Shown piece by piece: positions 1 to 8,703 of a stretch of 64,000 nt of DNA. Positions within the stretch are counted from its first letter, which is position 1. Each line of letters opens with the position of its first letter. The notes beneath the pieces are model-generated. The model was given only the letters and a program-made list of their open reading frames with translations. It did no database searches and was not told the origin of the DNA. A program made the position numbers and the translations under genes. Source of the stretch: GWE2-51-13 sp041736705 (GTDB lineage Bacteria > Bacillota_I > Bacilli_A > Erysipelotrichales > Erysipelotrichaceae); assembly GCA_041736705.1 (NCBI GenBank), contig JBGSTC010000016.1, forward strand, positions 11,234 through 75,233, in the 5' to 3' direction.

Positions 1-645
1 CAGGATAAGTATTGAAGGGAGACAATAGAGAATAAAGAGCAATTTTGTTTGAAGCCCGACAAAGAAATCCGGAAATTCGAATGTAGGGATTTCGCGTTTA
101 TCTCGATTCATCACTAACCAAGTGATTGCCGGTGCAAGAGTAATCACACCTATTGCGGCAAATATGTATAGAATGATGACATAACTTGCAATGACTGGTT
201 CAAACCATAGATATGTTTCCAGTCCATTGACAGGCTGACCAATAAACAAGAGGATCAATAGAAGCACTCCGAAAATAGATCCTGCGAGAACGGTGTTACT
301 TAAAATTGATTGGTAGCGATGCGATGAATCGGTGTGGATCGGTGTTGCATTCAGATTCACATTCGAAAACACCGAGAAGTTTCGAAACCTCGCCCTCAAC
401 TCCCAACCATCTTCGCGACACATCATTTCAGCTTCGTTTAGAGAATCATCATTTTTACTTGGATTTTGTTTCGACTGGACTAGGGTATCAAAAATATGAT
501 TCTGAGATTCTGAAAACTTGAAAATCATCGAATATTCATTGATTTCATCCAGAATCCACCCTCTTTTTGCCATGTTCGCTAACCGATTTTCAATACTTGG
601 GAAAAATAGAGGGTTAAAATTAAGCAGGATTGTCTTGCGTTTCAT
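1..645 (-). CDS. DUF2812-type membrane protein (partial, second tandem copy)
   Basis: The gene starts with ATG at 645 and runs off the left edge, so only about 215 residues are visible. Its N-terminus (MKRKTILLNFNPLFFPSIEN) is clearly related to that of the neighbouring gene at 647-1894, and both continue with a GW-I-DEI stretch, an EDGWELR-like segment and hydrophobic segments. This soluble head plus membrane-tail layout and the PadR gene upstream fit the DUF2812 family, whose biochemical role is unknown. The start lies one base after the stop of the upstream gene, so translation is probably coupled. The missing C-terminus prevents a length comparison. Confidence 0.75.
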   Translation of the reverse strand, partial: MKRKTILLNFNPLFFPSIENRLANMAKRGWILDEINEYSMIFKFSESQNHIFDTLVQSKQNPSKNDDSLNEAEMMCREDGWELRARFRNFSVFSNVNLNATPIHTDSSHRYQSILSNTVLAGSIFGVLLLILLFIGQPVNGLETYLWFEPVIASYVIILYIFAAIGVITLAPAITWLVMNRDKREIPTFEFPDFFVGLQTKLLFILYCLPSILIL

Positions 646-646
646 A

Positions 647-1894
647 TTACTTAACCCCGACTAGATTCAGTCCTAGTCTGTTCTTAATGATCTCTTGATT
701 CGTTTCGCTTTTCAAATCGAAATCTGTATAAATGATGACGATTTCATCCTTATCGCGATAGATCAATCCCTCGGTTTCCTCGACGTAGTAACCGATCACT
801 CCCCATTCAACAATCGTTTCTTCGCCAAGGCGATGATGCTTGAGTAATTCATTCCAGAAGGATTGAAGTCTCTTTTGCGAGTCGAATTTCATGATTTTCG
901 TTTGGACATAATGTGTTCCGTCCTGCTCAAAGTAATCGGTGATCGTCAGGATATTCGGTCCGGCTTGCGGATGATCCGTGATTTCTTCAGGCACGGGATT
1001 AGTGATGAAATCGCCAAGTTTCAACGCGCGATCCGTGGTGAAACGATCTCTGTAAAGAAGATTTACACCACCGGAATAATTCAAAATAATCAATAGAACC
1101 GAAGCCGATAAAATTACGATGTCTTCAAGCGATGCCGAATATCTATGTTTCGTCGCTCGTGAATGCTGGTACGTTTTAATGTTGGTGTAGATTACATAGA
1201 TCACAAGATAGTATCCTCCGAACATTTGGAATCGCTCTGTGAATGCCAAATGCAAGAGGAAACCGACGACAAACAATAGTGTGACGGCTTTTGACCCTTG
1301 ATAGAACTTGTCGCTGAACTCGAAACTTCCATTGTGACGACTGGCTGCGTTCCGTTTCGTCCAAATCCAAACGAGGACGAGGTTGATGAACAGGCCGCAT
1401 GTGACCAAGGCAAAGGATAGGGTTTGTCCAAGCGAGTAATAAGAGAGATCATCCAGATAATCATGCGAACCGATGAAAAGATAAAGCAAGAGAAGGGTCA
1501 ACAGGATGATTGCGACATTCCCGTTGCGGAATCGATCGATCTTTTTCTTTATGCTATTATCATGGTCCAGCGATTCGAAATGAAGAGGAACGGCATCCAA
1601 GTTCCCGGTTGAAAAAACGGAATATTCTTTATGGCGAGTCCGCAGTTCCCACCCGCTTTGGACACAGAGGTTTTCATATTCGCTTAACTCCTCGTAATTC
1701 CGGTTTTCCATTGTTTGAGCTGGATGTAGGATGATGTTGAACTTCAGATTTCTCGGTTCAGTTCTCTTGTATTTCATCGTCAGTTCGAAAATCTCGTCGA
1801 TCAACCACCCTTTTGCGGCTTGTTTCGAAAATTCATGTTCAATGTTTGGCAAGAATATCGGGTTCAAATAAGACAATGTGATTTTCTGTTTCAT
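647..1894 (-). CDS. DUF2812-type membrane protein
   Basis: A 415-residue protein with an N-terminal soluble domain of about 120 residues (conserved features GWLIDEI and QSGWELRTR), then roughly five hydrophobic segments between about 125 and 290, then a C-terminal soluble domain of about 120 residues. This is the DUF2812 arrangement; members are usually encoded directly after a PadR-family regulator, as here. The ATG overlaps the PadR stop codon (ATGA), so the two are co-transcribed and coupled. The next gene downstream is a diverged copy. Function is unknown; the family is assumed to act at the membrane under PadR control. Confidence 0.75.
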   Translation of the reverse strand: MKQKITLSYLNPIFLPNIEHEFSKQAAKGWLIDEIFELTMKYKRTEPRNLKFNIILHPAQTMENRNYEELSEYENLCVQSGWELRTRHKEYSVFSTGNLDAVPLHFESLDHDNSIKKKIDRFRNGNVAIILLTLLLLYLFIGSHDYLDDLSYYSLGQTLSFALVTCGLFINLVLVWIWTKRNAASRHNGSFEFSDKFYQGSKAVTLLFVVGFLLHLAFTERFQMFGGYYLVIYVIYTNIKTYQHSRATKHRYSASLEDIVILSASVLLIILNYSGGVNLLYRDRFTTDRALKLGDFITNPVPEEITDHPQAGPNILTITDYFEQDGTHYVQTKIMKFDSQKRLQSFWNELLKHHRLGEETIVEWGVIGYYVEETEGLIYRDKDEIVIIYTDFDLKSETNQEIIKNRLGLNLVGVK

Positions 1895-2205
1895 GGTTCC
1901 CCCAGGATTTTTTGGCCATCCCCGACCAAGGTATGCAAACGCCTGACTTCCTTCAACAACACTTCCTTGCCTTCGAGACTCAACCGATAGGTTTTCTTGT
2001 TTTCATCATTACTCACAAGATCGATCAAATGCTCGGATTCAAATCGACTCAACAATGCGTAAAGCGTCCCGGCACCGATCTGCACCCTGCCATGCGACAT
2101 CTCGCGTACGAAAAGCATGATGCCATAGCCGTGTCGCGGTTCGACCAGGCTCAACAACACATAGTACATCGGTTCGGTTAGGTTCTGTAATTGTTGACGA
2201 GCCAT
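1891..2205 (-). CDS. PadR-family transcriptional regulator
   Basis: A 104-residue winged-helix regulator. It shows the PadR core: EPMYYVLLSLVEPRHGYGIM in helices 1-2, then IGAGTLYALLSRFESEHLI in the recognition helix, and a basic wing (ENKKTYRLSLEGKEVL). The C-terminal dimerisation helix is short, as in the small PadR-s2 subgroup. A GAGG ribosome binding site precedes the ATG. The stop overlaps the start of the DUF2812 gene. An AT-rich imperfect dyad upstream (about 2223-2250) is a plausible autoregulatory operator. PadR proteins typically repress their own operon and are released by a ligand; the ligand here is unknown. Confidence 0.88.
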   Translation of the reverse strand: MARQQLQNLTEPMYYVLLSLVEPRHGYGIMLFVREMSHGRVQIGAGTLYALLSRFESEHLIDLVSNDENKKTYRLSLEGKEVLLKEVRRLHTLVGDGQKILGEP

Positions 2206-2222
2206 AGGATTCCTCTACTTCG

Positions 2223-2250
2223 ATTATATATCGATACTCGATACATATCA
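2223..2250 (-). promoter_or_regulatory. Probable PadR operator/promoter region
   Basis: The stretch upstream of the PadR gene contains a direct repeat of TCGATAC and outer arms ATAT...ATAT that form an imperfect dyad. Position just ahead of the gene and AT-rich symmetry suggest an autoregulatory operator. No clean -35/-10 pair could be fixed, so this is tentative. Confidence 0.35.
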
Positions 2251-2252
2251 AC

Positions 2253-2274
2253 AAAAAAGTGCTTCCGCACTTTT
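2253..2274 (-). terminator. Rho-independent terminator
   Basis: Stem AAAAGTGC / GCACTTTT with a 4-base loop, followed on the minus strand by a T run. It lies downstream of the 2338-2703 gene and upstream of the PadR operon. Confidence 0.7.
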
Positions 2275-2319
2275 CGTTCAACTTAGCGATAAAACATCAT
2301 GCAAATCCAATCAACATAA

Positions 2320-2335
2320 CGATATTGTAATATCG
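2320..2335. repeat. Short perfect palindrome
   Basis: CGATATT-GT-AATATCG, two 7-base arms around a 2-base centre, just past the stop of the 2338-2703 gene. Too AT-rich for a terminator on its own; it could be a protein-binding site. Role unknown. Confidence 0.4.
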
Positions 2336-2337
2336 GA

Positions 2338-2703
2338 TTATTTCTTCACCCGATACTTAGGACTCAGAATCAAACGGGTTTTGCGGCTATAGATGTACTT
2401 GAAATAACCGAATCCGACCAACGCCGCGAACGCCGATCCGGAACGGATCCAATTCGTTTCCAACGCACCCGCAAGCGCCGTGGCAGAGAGATGGATCATC
2501 GCCATCAACGACATCGCATCGTAGAGTTTATATTGGTTCTCATGGATGGAGATCACAACGACCATCAAGACGATCAACTCGAGATTCACGAAGAGATCGA
2601 AATAGAGTCCATCCATAAAATAACCAAAGGATGAATAGAGCAGGAATCCGATCCCCGCGAGTCCGAACACCTGGATTAGAAACTTCTTCGTTTTTTTGTT
2701 CAT
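2338..2703 (-). CDS. Small integral membrane protein, unknown function
   Basis: A 121-residue basic-tailed protein with three to four hydrophobic segments (about residues 10-30, 38-55, 65-82 and 88-103) and charged ends (MNKKTKK... and ...YRVKK). I do not recognise a family. A GGAGAG ribosome binding site precedes the ATG. It is transcribed in the same direction as the O-acetylation cassette that ends 60 bases upstream and may be its last gene, but no sequence feature ties it to that function. Confidence 0.6.
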   Translation of the reverse strand: MNKKTKKFLIQVFGLAGIGFLLYSSFGYFMDGLYFDLFVNLELIVLMVVVISIHENQYKLYDAMSLMAMIHLSATALAGALETNWIRSGSAFAALVGFGYFKYIYSRKTRLILSPKYRVKK

Positions 2704-2763
2704 CGTAGCTCTCCGTACCCGTCCATTCTATCATAGGGAGTACGGTCAGAGGCGATGAAAGCA

Positions 2764-3852
2764 CTAGTACCTGAGTTTCGCCACATTCACATCGAGGCTG
2801 AACTGATTGAAGTTTTGAAGAAAGAGAATCTGCTTGTAGTCGGATCCGGTGATCAAGGTCTTGAGCGAACCGTTGAAGTGACGCAAGTCCACGACATCGA
2901 TGACATCGAAATGGGAAGTAAGAAAAGGAATCAGACTGTTCGCATAGGAATCTTTGATGACCAGGATGCGGTTGGGGATTAAAGTCTCCCTTACGATGAT
3001 CTGGGCATAACCGTGGTTGCCATGCAGAAACGCACCGTATTTATCGGATGAACCAAGCGCTTCCTTATCAATCAATGAATCATAGACTTCATCCCCCGCG
3101 AGATAACTCAGAATCTGCGGATCGATGTAATCGAGTGTTTCGGAAGGATAATCCTTCGGGCGCGCTTTATTGTAATAGGTGCCAAGGAATCCCTCGACTT
3201 CCTTCACATCGAAGGAGTCCAGATCCATCGGGATGAGCCCCCACGATTCCATCACGGCATGATAGGCTAGATAGGCACCGTTTAGCGTCCAGTGATGGTC
3301 GCTGAGATAATACAGCGATGAATCTTTGTGAGTCAGCAATTTATCCGAAACATTCAATAAGCCAAGGTCATCTTCCCATTGCTTGATTTGAGAGATCTGG
3401 TCGAACTGGGGCGTCCCGACAGGAAGCTTTTCACTATAAATCGCATCGGAATTCGGCGTCAAAAGGAAGGTCAACGGGTAATCCGCATACAATTCTTTGA
3501 ACTCTTTCAAATATCCGATGTTTAAGATTGCTTGTTGGGAGAGGGTGAAATTCTTTTCGAAGAGGTAGTGATCCTTGCCAAGGAGGATGCCGTTGTTTTC
3601 CGATTTACCAAGTCCGGTCTCGACGGACGACTTCAGTGAAACCCAGAAGTCCCGACCGAAGAATTGGTCGTTAATGTAGGCTTCAAGGTCTTTCGTGTAG
3701 TCGTTGTCGATGAGGGAGGAAAGATCGAAGCGGGGAAACTGCGCTAAGGCGCGTTTCTCGAAGTCGGAAAACGCACGGACCGGTTTGATCGAGTCCGCGA
3801 GGAAAAGAGCGGCGAGGACAAGCAAGAAGAGTTTGGAGGGTATGTTTTTCAT
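2764..3852 (-). CDS. AlgJ/DHHW-type SGNH acetyltransferase-like protein
   Basis: A 362-residue protein anchored by an N-terminal hydrophobic segment (about residues 6-22) with the rest outside the membrane. It carries the DHHW signature (residues 185-188) and a KDSYANS motif whose Ser302 is the expected nucleophile, the arrangement of SGNH-like O-acetyltransferases of the AlgJ/AlgX group. In this family the protein takes acetyl groups delivered across the membrane by an MBOAT partner and places them on a cell-surface polysaccharide; that partner is the gene immediately upstream (12 bases away). A GGAGCC ribosome binding site supports the start. The polysaccharide acceptor is not evident from the window. 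Confidence 0.82.
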   Translation of the reverse strand: MKNIPSKLFLLVLAALFLADSIKPVRAFSDFEKRALAQFPRFDLSSLIDNDYTKDLEAYINDQFFGRDFWVSLKSSVETGLGKSENNGILLGKDHYLFEKNFTLSQQAILNIGYLKEFKELYADYPLTFLLTPNSDAIYSEKLPVGTPQFDQISQIKQWEDDLGLLNVSDKLLTHKDSSLYYLSDHHWTLNGAYLAYHAVMESWGLIPMDLDSFDVKEVEGFLGTYYNKARPKDYPSETLDYIDPQILSYLAGDEVYDSLIDKEALGSSDKYGAFLHGNHGYAQIIVRETLIPNRILVIKDSYANSLIPFLTSHFDVIDVVDLRHFNGSLKTLITGSDYKQILFLQNFNQFSLDVNVAKLRY

Positions 3853-3864
3853 CGCGGCTCCTTT

Positions 3865-5238
3865 CTAGAAGCGGAAATACAGGAAGGGATTATACGTCGA
3901 ATCCACAAGATAGGCAACCACGAAGAGAAACGCGATCGACATCCCGAGATTCAGGAGAGGGTTCATCCAACGGATTTCTTTCAGCCGATTGATGATCGGC
4001 ATAGAAAACACGATACATAAGACAAGAATCAAAGAATAGTTTCTTAGGAAATAAATCCAGTCCAAACCGGGGTTGAAGCGGAAGAGGACCAAGAGATAGG
4101 AAGCCAGAAGAGAGAGATCGGGGATGGCGAAGATCGCCCAGCCGATCAAGATTCCGACGATGAAATAGGATCTTGCGATGATAGGATGGTTCTTGAAGTG
4201 TTTCAAAAGCACCAATTTTTCAAGCGTCAGTAAGACGAAGAAATACAAACCCCAAAGGACGAAGTTATAGTCTGCCCCATGCCAGAGTCCGGTCAGAAAC
4301 CAGACGATGAACAGGTTGCGAAGCTGGATCTTGATCCCCTTTCGGTTACCGCCCAAAGGGATGTAGACATAGTCGCGAAACCAGGTTCCAAGGGTCATAT
4401 GCCAGCGGCTCCAGAATTCCGTCATGCTTTTCGAGATGTAAGGATAATTGAAGTTTTTAGGGAATTCGAAACCCATCATCTTCCCCATGCCGATCGCCAT
4501 CAGCGAGTAGCCGCTGAAGTCGAAGTAGATCTGCATCCCGAAGGCGACAAGCCCAAGCCACGCCCCAAGGGTCGAGATGCGCCCAGGTCCCAACAAAAGG
4601 ACGTCGTCCCAAAGCATTCCGATATTGTTTGCGAGGAGGACTTTGGATGCCAGACCGGCAAGAAACAACATCACCCCGTCGTTGAACTTCGCCCAGGTCA
4701 CGACCCGGTTCTTCAGTTCTTTGGCGATTTGAGCGTAGGTGACGATCGGTCCTGCGATCAACTGCGGGAAAAGACAGACGAACGCTCCGAAATCGATGAT
4801 GTTTCGCTCCGCTTTCAAGTTGCCACGGTAGACATCGAAAGTATAGGACATCGTTTGGAAGGTATAGAAACTGATCCCCAACGGCAAGGTGAGGTTCAGT
4901 AACGGAAGGTCGGATTGAAACAGAAGATTGATCGACCGGATGACGAAGTCGGAATATTTGAAGAAAAACAATAATCCGAGGTTCATCAGGATCGAAATCG
5001 AAAGATAGACCCGTGTCCGGTTTTTATCTTCCCGATGATTCTCGATCCCGTTGGAACAGAAATAGTCGATGAAGATCGAAGCGAACATGATCGAGATGTA
5101 TTTCACTTCACCCCAGGCGTAGAAAACCAGGCTTAATCCCAGAAGTACCGCATTACGATACTTTTTCGGGGTTAAAAAAAGAAGGAGTAAGGCGATGGGT
5201 AGGAACTTGAATACAAAGAGAACACTGGAGAAAACCAT
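3865..5238 (-). CDS. MBOAT-family O-acyltransferase (AlgI-like)
   Basis: A 457-residue protein with about ten membrane segments. It has the MBOAT hallmarks: PQLIAGPIVTY near 160, the FWSRWHMTLGTWFRDYVYIPLGG stretch near 275-297 and the invariant histidine in GLWHGADYN (His320). AlgI-type proteins carry an acyl group, usually acetyl, through the membrane to an extracytoplasmic SGNH transferase. It sits between the lipoprotein upstream and the DHHW partner downstream with spacings of 16 and 12 bases, so the three form one operon for exopolysaccharide or wall-polymer O-acetylation. Length matches the family. Confidence 0.92.
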   Translation of the reverse strand: MVFSSVLFVFKFLPIALLLLFLTPKKYRNAVLLGLSLVFYAWGEVKYISIMFASIFIDYFCSNGIENHREDKNRTRVYLSISILMNLGLLFFFKYSDFVIRSINLLFQSDLPLLNLTLPLGISFYTFQTMSYTFDVYRGNLKAERNIIDFGAFVCLFPQLIAGPIVTYAQIAKELKNRVVTWAKFNDGVMLFLAGLASKVLLANNIGMLWDDVLLLGPGRISTLGAWLGLVAFGMQIYFDFSGYSLMAIGMGKMMGFEFPKNFNYPYISKSMTEFWSRWHMTLGTWFRDYVYIPLGGNRKGIKIQLRNLFIVWFLTGLWHGADYNFVLWGLYFFVLLTLEKLVLLKHFKNHPIIARSYFIVGILIGWAIFAIPDLSLLASYLLVLFRFNPGLDWIYFLRNYSLILVLCIVFSMPIINRLKEIRWMNPLLNLGMSIAFLFVVAYLVDSTYNPFLYFRF

Positions 5239-5254
5239 GCCTTACCCCTTTCTT

Positions 5255-5773
5255 CTACTTCAACGCTTCCAGGATCGCATCGACCCCGCGTTGAACTTCG
5301 GCTTGGGCGAATTCCGTGCGTTCAGCATCGGTCGCATCGCTACGATCATCGTAATTCCCTAACAGTAAGAAGAAAACGAGGTTCCCTTCGACAAGCACTT
5401 GGGTCGCTTTGACCTTATCCATGTTCATGGGATAGTTGAACCCGTCGTTGATCAGATAATCGCGATAGTCTTCCAACGCCTTCTTGACGCCTTCGACTTT
5501 CCCGTCTTTCGCCAACACCGCGATGAAGGTATCGACATTCAGACTCATCAGCGGACCTTCCGCATAGAAGGCTTCCACATCCGCCGCTTTGACTTTCATC
5601 ACTTCTTCCAACTGCGTCGCATTGATCGGATTGGACGGGATGTAGTTTTCCCCGTATTCCGCTTTCACGGCCGCGACGGCTTTGTCCATGTCGGTCTTCG
5701 TGAACTTCGACGCTCCGGCACATCCTCCTAAAATCAAACCGAGACCTAAAACCAAGAGTAGGATTTTCTTCAT
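5255..5773 (-). CDS. Small lipoprotein of the O-acetylation operon (DUF4358-like)
   Basis: A 172-residue precursor. The signal peptide (MKKILLLVLGLGLILGGCAG) ends in an LGGC lipobox, so the mature protein should be lipid-anchored outside the membrane. The mature part is helical and acidic with no catalytic motif that I can see. Small DUF4358 lipoproteins of this size are commonly encoded beside AlgI/DHHW pairs in Clostridia, and length and context agree, but I assign the family from context more than from motif. First gene of the three-gene operon; role unknown. Confidence 0.65.
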   Translation of the reverse strand: MKKILLLVLGLGLILGGCAGASKFTKTDMDKAVAAVKAEYGENYIPSNPINATQLEEVMKVKAADVEAFYAEGPLMSLNVDTFIAVLAKDGKVEGVKKALEDYRDYLINDGFNYPMNMDKVKATQVLVEGNLVFFLLLGNYDDRSDATDAERTEFAQAEVQRGVDAILEALK

Positions 5774-5849
5774 GAATACGCTCCATTCCAGCGAGGTTTC
5801 TCGCGCTACATTGCAAGTTTACCAAACCAAGAGTTAAGCCAAGATTAAG

Positions 5850-5873
5850 AAAAAAAGCCGACGTATGTCGGCT
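5850..5873 (-). terminator. Terminator of asnA
   Basis: Stem AGCCGAC / GTCGGCT with a 4-base loop, followed by a run of T on the minus strand. The 5' arm overlaps the asnA stop codon. Confidence 0.85.
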
Positions 5874-6894
5874 AAAGGAGTTTGATGTTATATCGGCGGC
5901 AGAGTTCTTCGGTCTCGTCCGGCCAGACGGATGCCTGGACTTCCCCGATATGCGCTTTCTGAAGGAAGAACATGCAGAGTCGGGATTGACCGATCCCGCC
6001 CCCCATCGAATACGGGAGTTCACCCGCCAACAACGCTTTATGGAAAGGCATCGACCGGCGATCGTCGCATCCCGCCAAGGTCAGTTGACGATCCAACGCT
6101 TCTTCGTCGACCCGGATGCCCATCGAAGAAAGTTCAAACGAACGCTCAAGGACCGGATTCCACACGACGATGTCGCCGTTGAGCTGCCAATCGTCATAAT
6201 CGGGAGCTCTTCCGTCATGTTTTTGACCGGATTTCAATAGACCTCCGATCTGAAGGATGAACACGGCTTTCTTATCTTCGCAGATCTTGTCTTCCCTTAC
6301 CTTCGGTGTCAAATCGGGATAGAGATCTTCAAGTTCCTGCGACGTAATGAAGAAAATGTCTTGGGGAAGGATCGGTTGAAGTTTGGGATAGCGTGTCTTC
6401 ACCAACAATTCCGTATCCTTCAATACCTTATAGATCTTATTTACCGTCGCTTTCAAGGTCTCCATCGTACGGTCTTCTTTTTGGATGTTGAGTTCCCAAT
6501 CCCACTGGTCGACATAGATCGAATGGAGATTGTCGGTCTCTTCGTCCCTGCGGATCGCGTTCATGTCGGTGTAAAGCCCTTCGCCGACCGTGAAACCATA
6601 ACGTTTCAAGGCGTTGCGTTTCCATTTCGCCAACGAATGGACGACTTCGACGATTTCCTCGTCGATGCACTTCACCCCGAACGCCACAGGACGCTCGATT
6701 CCGTTGAGATTGTCGTTGAGTCCGGTTTGCGGACGCACGAACAAGGGTGCCGACACACGGGTCAAATTCAGTTGGGAGGAGAGATCATGTTCGAAATAGT
6801 CTTTGATCAGTTTGATCGCATGTTCGGTTTCCCGGATATCCAAGGAAGAATCATAGCCTTCGGGAACCATTACGCCGTTGAAATTCGTTATCAT
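5872..6894 (-). CDS. asnA: Aspartate--ammonia ligase
   Basis: A 340-residue protein matching AsnA, the ATP-dependent synthetase that makes asparagine from aspartate and ammonia (about 330 residues in the family). Seen are the class II aminoacyl-tRNA-synthetase-like motifs: LTRVSAPLFV, a VGEGLYTDMNAIRRDE segment and the C-terminal GGGIGQSRLCMFFL motif. It is a single-gene unit with its own promoter and terminator. A GAGG ribosome binding site precedes the ATG. No T-box or other riboswitch is visible in the roughly 25-base leader. Confidence 0.95.
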   Translation of the reverse strand: MITNFNGVMVPEGYDSSLDIRETEHAIKLIKDYFEHDLSSQLNLTRVSAPLFVRPQTGLNDNLNGIERPVAFGVKCIDEEIVEVVHSLAKWKRNALKRYGFTVGEGLYTDMNAIRRDEETDNLHSIYVDQWDWELNIQKEDRTMETLKATVNKIYKVLKDTELLVKTRYPKLQPILPQDIFFITSQELEDLYPDLTPKVREDKICEDKKAVFILQIGGLLKSGQKHDGRAPDYDDWQLNGDIVVWNPVLERSFELSSMGIRVDEEALDRQLTLAGCDDRRSMPFHKALLAGELPYSMGGGIGQSRLCMFFLQKAHIGEVQASVWPDETEELCRRYNIKLL

Positions 6895-6920
6895 AGGGAC
6901 CTCGCTTCAATGTTGTACCT

Positions 6921-6949
6921 ATTGTATAGTAAACGCGGTATGAAATCAA
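6921..6949 (-). promoter_or_regulatory. asnA promoter
   Basis: On the minus strand TTGATT (6944-6949) and TACAAT (6921-6926) are separated by 17 bases, about 27 bases before the asnA start. Confidence 0.65.
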
Positions 6950-6980
6950 AAAGATTCTTCGCGATGAAGAATCTTTTTTT
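6948..6980 (-). terminator. Terminator of aldo/keto reductase gene
   Basis: Stem AAAAAGATTCTTC / GAAGAATCTTTTT with a 5-base loop just past the stop of the 6987-7802 gene. It is symmetrical with T runs on both strands. Confidence 0.85.
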
Positions 6981-6986
6981 GCGTGA

Positions 6987-7802
6987 TTATTTGCCTTTGT
7001 CGAGTGCGTCGAGTTTCGCCATGTCTTTTTCACTGATCTTGAAATCGACCTGGGCGTTTTCGACCATTCTGAATTCCTTGGTCGTCTTGGGCAAAGGCAA
7101 GGTCCCTTTTTCCAGGCAATAGCGGATGCAGAGTTGGGCGACCGTCACGTTGTTCTCGTCGGCGATGTCCTTCAACACGGTTTCATTGAAGACGCGTCCC
7201 GTCGCCAAGGGGGAATAGGCTTCGACCAAAATCCCTTTCTCATCGCAGAACGCCTTGGTTTCTTTTTGGGAGTGCCCGACGAAGAATGAAATCTGATTGA
7301 CCATCGGTAGGATCTCGCAGGTATCGATCAGGGCTTGGATGTCCTTGGGGGAGAAGTTGCTGACGCCGATGGAGCGGATGCGTCCGTCCTTATACAATCT
7401 CTCCATGGCTTTCCAGGATTGGATGTTGCCTTCGGTGCAGTCCTTACCGATCTGATCCCATGGCCAGGGGGCATGGATCAGATAGAGGTCCAACACATCC
7501 AAGTCCAACGCCTTCATCGTCGATTCGAACGCGTCCAAGGTTTCTTGGTAGCCTTTGGTCTGGGCGGGCAGCTTGCTTGTGACGAAGATCTCGCCACGGG
7601 GAATGCCCGAATCTTTTACGGCACGTCCGACCGCGTTCTCGTTGCGGTAGGCTTTGGCGGTATCGACATGGCGATAGCCGCTACGCAGTGCCGCCAGGGT
7701 CGACTCGTAGGCGACTTCGTCGGGAATCTGCCAGGTCCCGTATCCGATTTTCGGAATCTTCACTCCGTTATACAGGGTATACACATCGGTTAATTGTGGC
7801 AT
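6987..7802 (-). CDS. Aldo/keto reductase
   Basis: A 271-residue NADPH-dependent carbonyl reductase of the AKR5 type. The catalytic tetrad is visible as DTAKAYRNE (Asp and Tyr), SKLPAQ (Lys) and LIHAPWPW (His). The C-terminal LPKTTKEFRMVEN segment binds the 2'-phosphate of NADPH. The start was set at the ATG at 7802 because a strong AGGAGG lies seven bases upstream; an in-frame ATG 21 bases earlier would leave that site inside the gene. It closely resembles the gene at 60632-61465, so the two are paralogues. Substrate unknown. Confidence 0.92.
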   Translation of the reverse strand: MPQLTDVYTLYNGVKIPKIGYGTWQIPDEVAYESTLAALRSGYRHVDTAKAYRNENAVGRAVKDSGIPRGEIFVTSKLPAQTKGYQETLDAFESTMKALDLDVLDLYLIHAPWPWDQIGKDCTEGNIQSWKAMERLYKDGRIRSIGVSNFSPKDIQALIDTCEILPMVNQISFFVGHSQKETKAFCDEKGILVEAYSPLATGRVFNETVLKDIADENNVTVAQLCIRYCLEKGTLPLPKTTKEFRMVENAQVDFKISEKDMAKLDALDKGK

Positions 7803-7867
7803 GGTGCTCCTCCTGTGTTGCATGTTACAATGTCATTATACAAGAAAGTTCGATGAGGATGAAACGA

Positions 7868-8617
7868 ATGACTGCGAAAGCGCTGTATCGGATCGAAGAA
7901 CTGGGTTTGTCCCTTGCGAAACGGGAGAGTTGCCTTGCCTTGTTGGGACTGGGGTCCGTCGGTAAGGAATTGAAGCGATGCGACGAGTATTCCGATCTCG
8001 ACTTTTTCGTCATCGTCAACGCCGGGACGAAGATGGACTATCTCAATAATCTAGATTGGTTGAATGAAGTCAAGCCTTTGGTTTATTCTTTTCGAAACAC
8101 CGTCGACGGATACAAGGTCTTGTTTGAAGACGGGGTCTACGGCGAGTTCGCCGTCTTCGAAGAATCCGAAATGTGTGCCATCGCCTATAGCGAAGGTCGT
8201 TTCGTCTTTAAGAAGGACGGTTGTCACGTCAGTGAACAACCCATCGTCGAGATTCGGGAAATCAAGGAAGACAACATCGATTTCGCCCTCAACGAACTGC
8301 TAACCAATCTTTTGGTCGGAATGCAGCGTTATCGTCGTGGAGAGAGGTTAGCGGCCCAACGCCTGATCGAAGTCCATGCCCTGAATCGTTTGCTTTCCAT
8401 CCACCATCATTTCGCCGACGAGGAGAACGACTTCATCGATCCCTACAATCTGGAACGAAGGGTCGAATTCCGTTTCCCCGCGCTCGCCAAACTCCTTCCG
8501 ACGTTTGTCCAAGGGATAGAACATGTCCCCTCTTCCGCCAAAGCCTTGCTTGACTACACACTCGCGTTGGGGATGCTGAACGAAGCAATGGTCAAGGAGA
8601 TCGAAGCGCTACTCTAG
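7868..8617 (+). CDS. Nucleotidyltransferase-superfamily protein
   Basis: About 249 residues. The N-terminal half shows the minimal nucleotidyltransferase signature LGSVGKELKRCDEYSDLDFFV (Gly-Ser followed by Asp-x-Asp), as in aminoglycoside adenylyltransferases and related proteins. The C-terminal half is helical. Candidate ATGs lie at 7853, 7859 and 7868; I prefer 7868, since GAGG at 7856-7859 is at a good distance. It is divergent from the aldo/keto reductase. Whether it modifies a drug or a cellular substrate cannot be told. Confidence 0.75.
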   Translation: MTAKALYRIEELGLSLAKRESCLALLGLGSVGKELKRCDEYSDLDFFVIVNAGTKMDYLNNLDWLNEVKPLVYSFRNTVDGYKVLFEDGVYGEFAVFEESEMCAIAYSEGRFVFKKDGCHVSEQPIVEIREIKEDNIDFALNELLTNLLVGMQRYRRGERLAAQRLIEVHALNRLLSIHHHFADEENDFIDPYNLERRVEFRFPALAKLLPTFVQGIEHVPSSAKALLDYTLALGMLNEAMVKEIEALL

Positions 8618-8627
8618 ATCGTCCCAA

Positions 8628-8669
8628 CCCGCTTTACTTTCGTAAGCATGTAACTTTCGAAGTAGAGCG
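8628..8669 (+). other. Leader hairpin ahead of small membrane protein
   Basis: CGCTTTACTTTCG and CGAAGTAGAGCG can pair, with one U-G pair and one bulge, across a 17-base loop. There is no T run, so it is not a clear terminator. It lies between two same-strand genes and may stabilise or attenuate the mRNA. Confidence 0.3.
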
Positions 8670-8703
8670 TTCCATGATACATTGGTTGAAAGGAGAAAGA
8701 ACC

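Noticed and set aside
4279..4902. Plus-strand open frame of 207 codons inside the MBOAT gene
   Set aside because: Antisense shadow of a gene with conserved MBOAT motifs; no ribosome binding site and no recognisable protein.
6895..6949. T-box riboswitch ahead of asnA
   Set aside because: The leader after the promoter is about 25 bases, far too short for a T-box.
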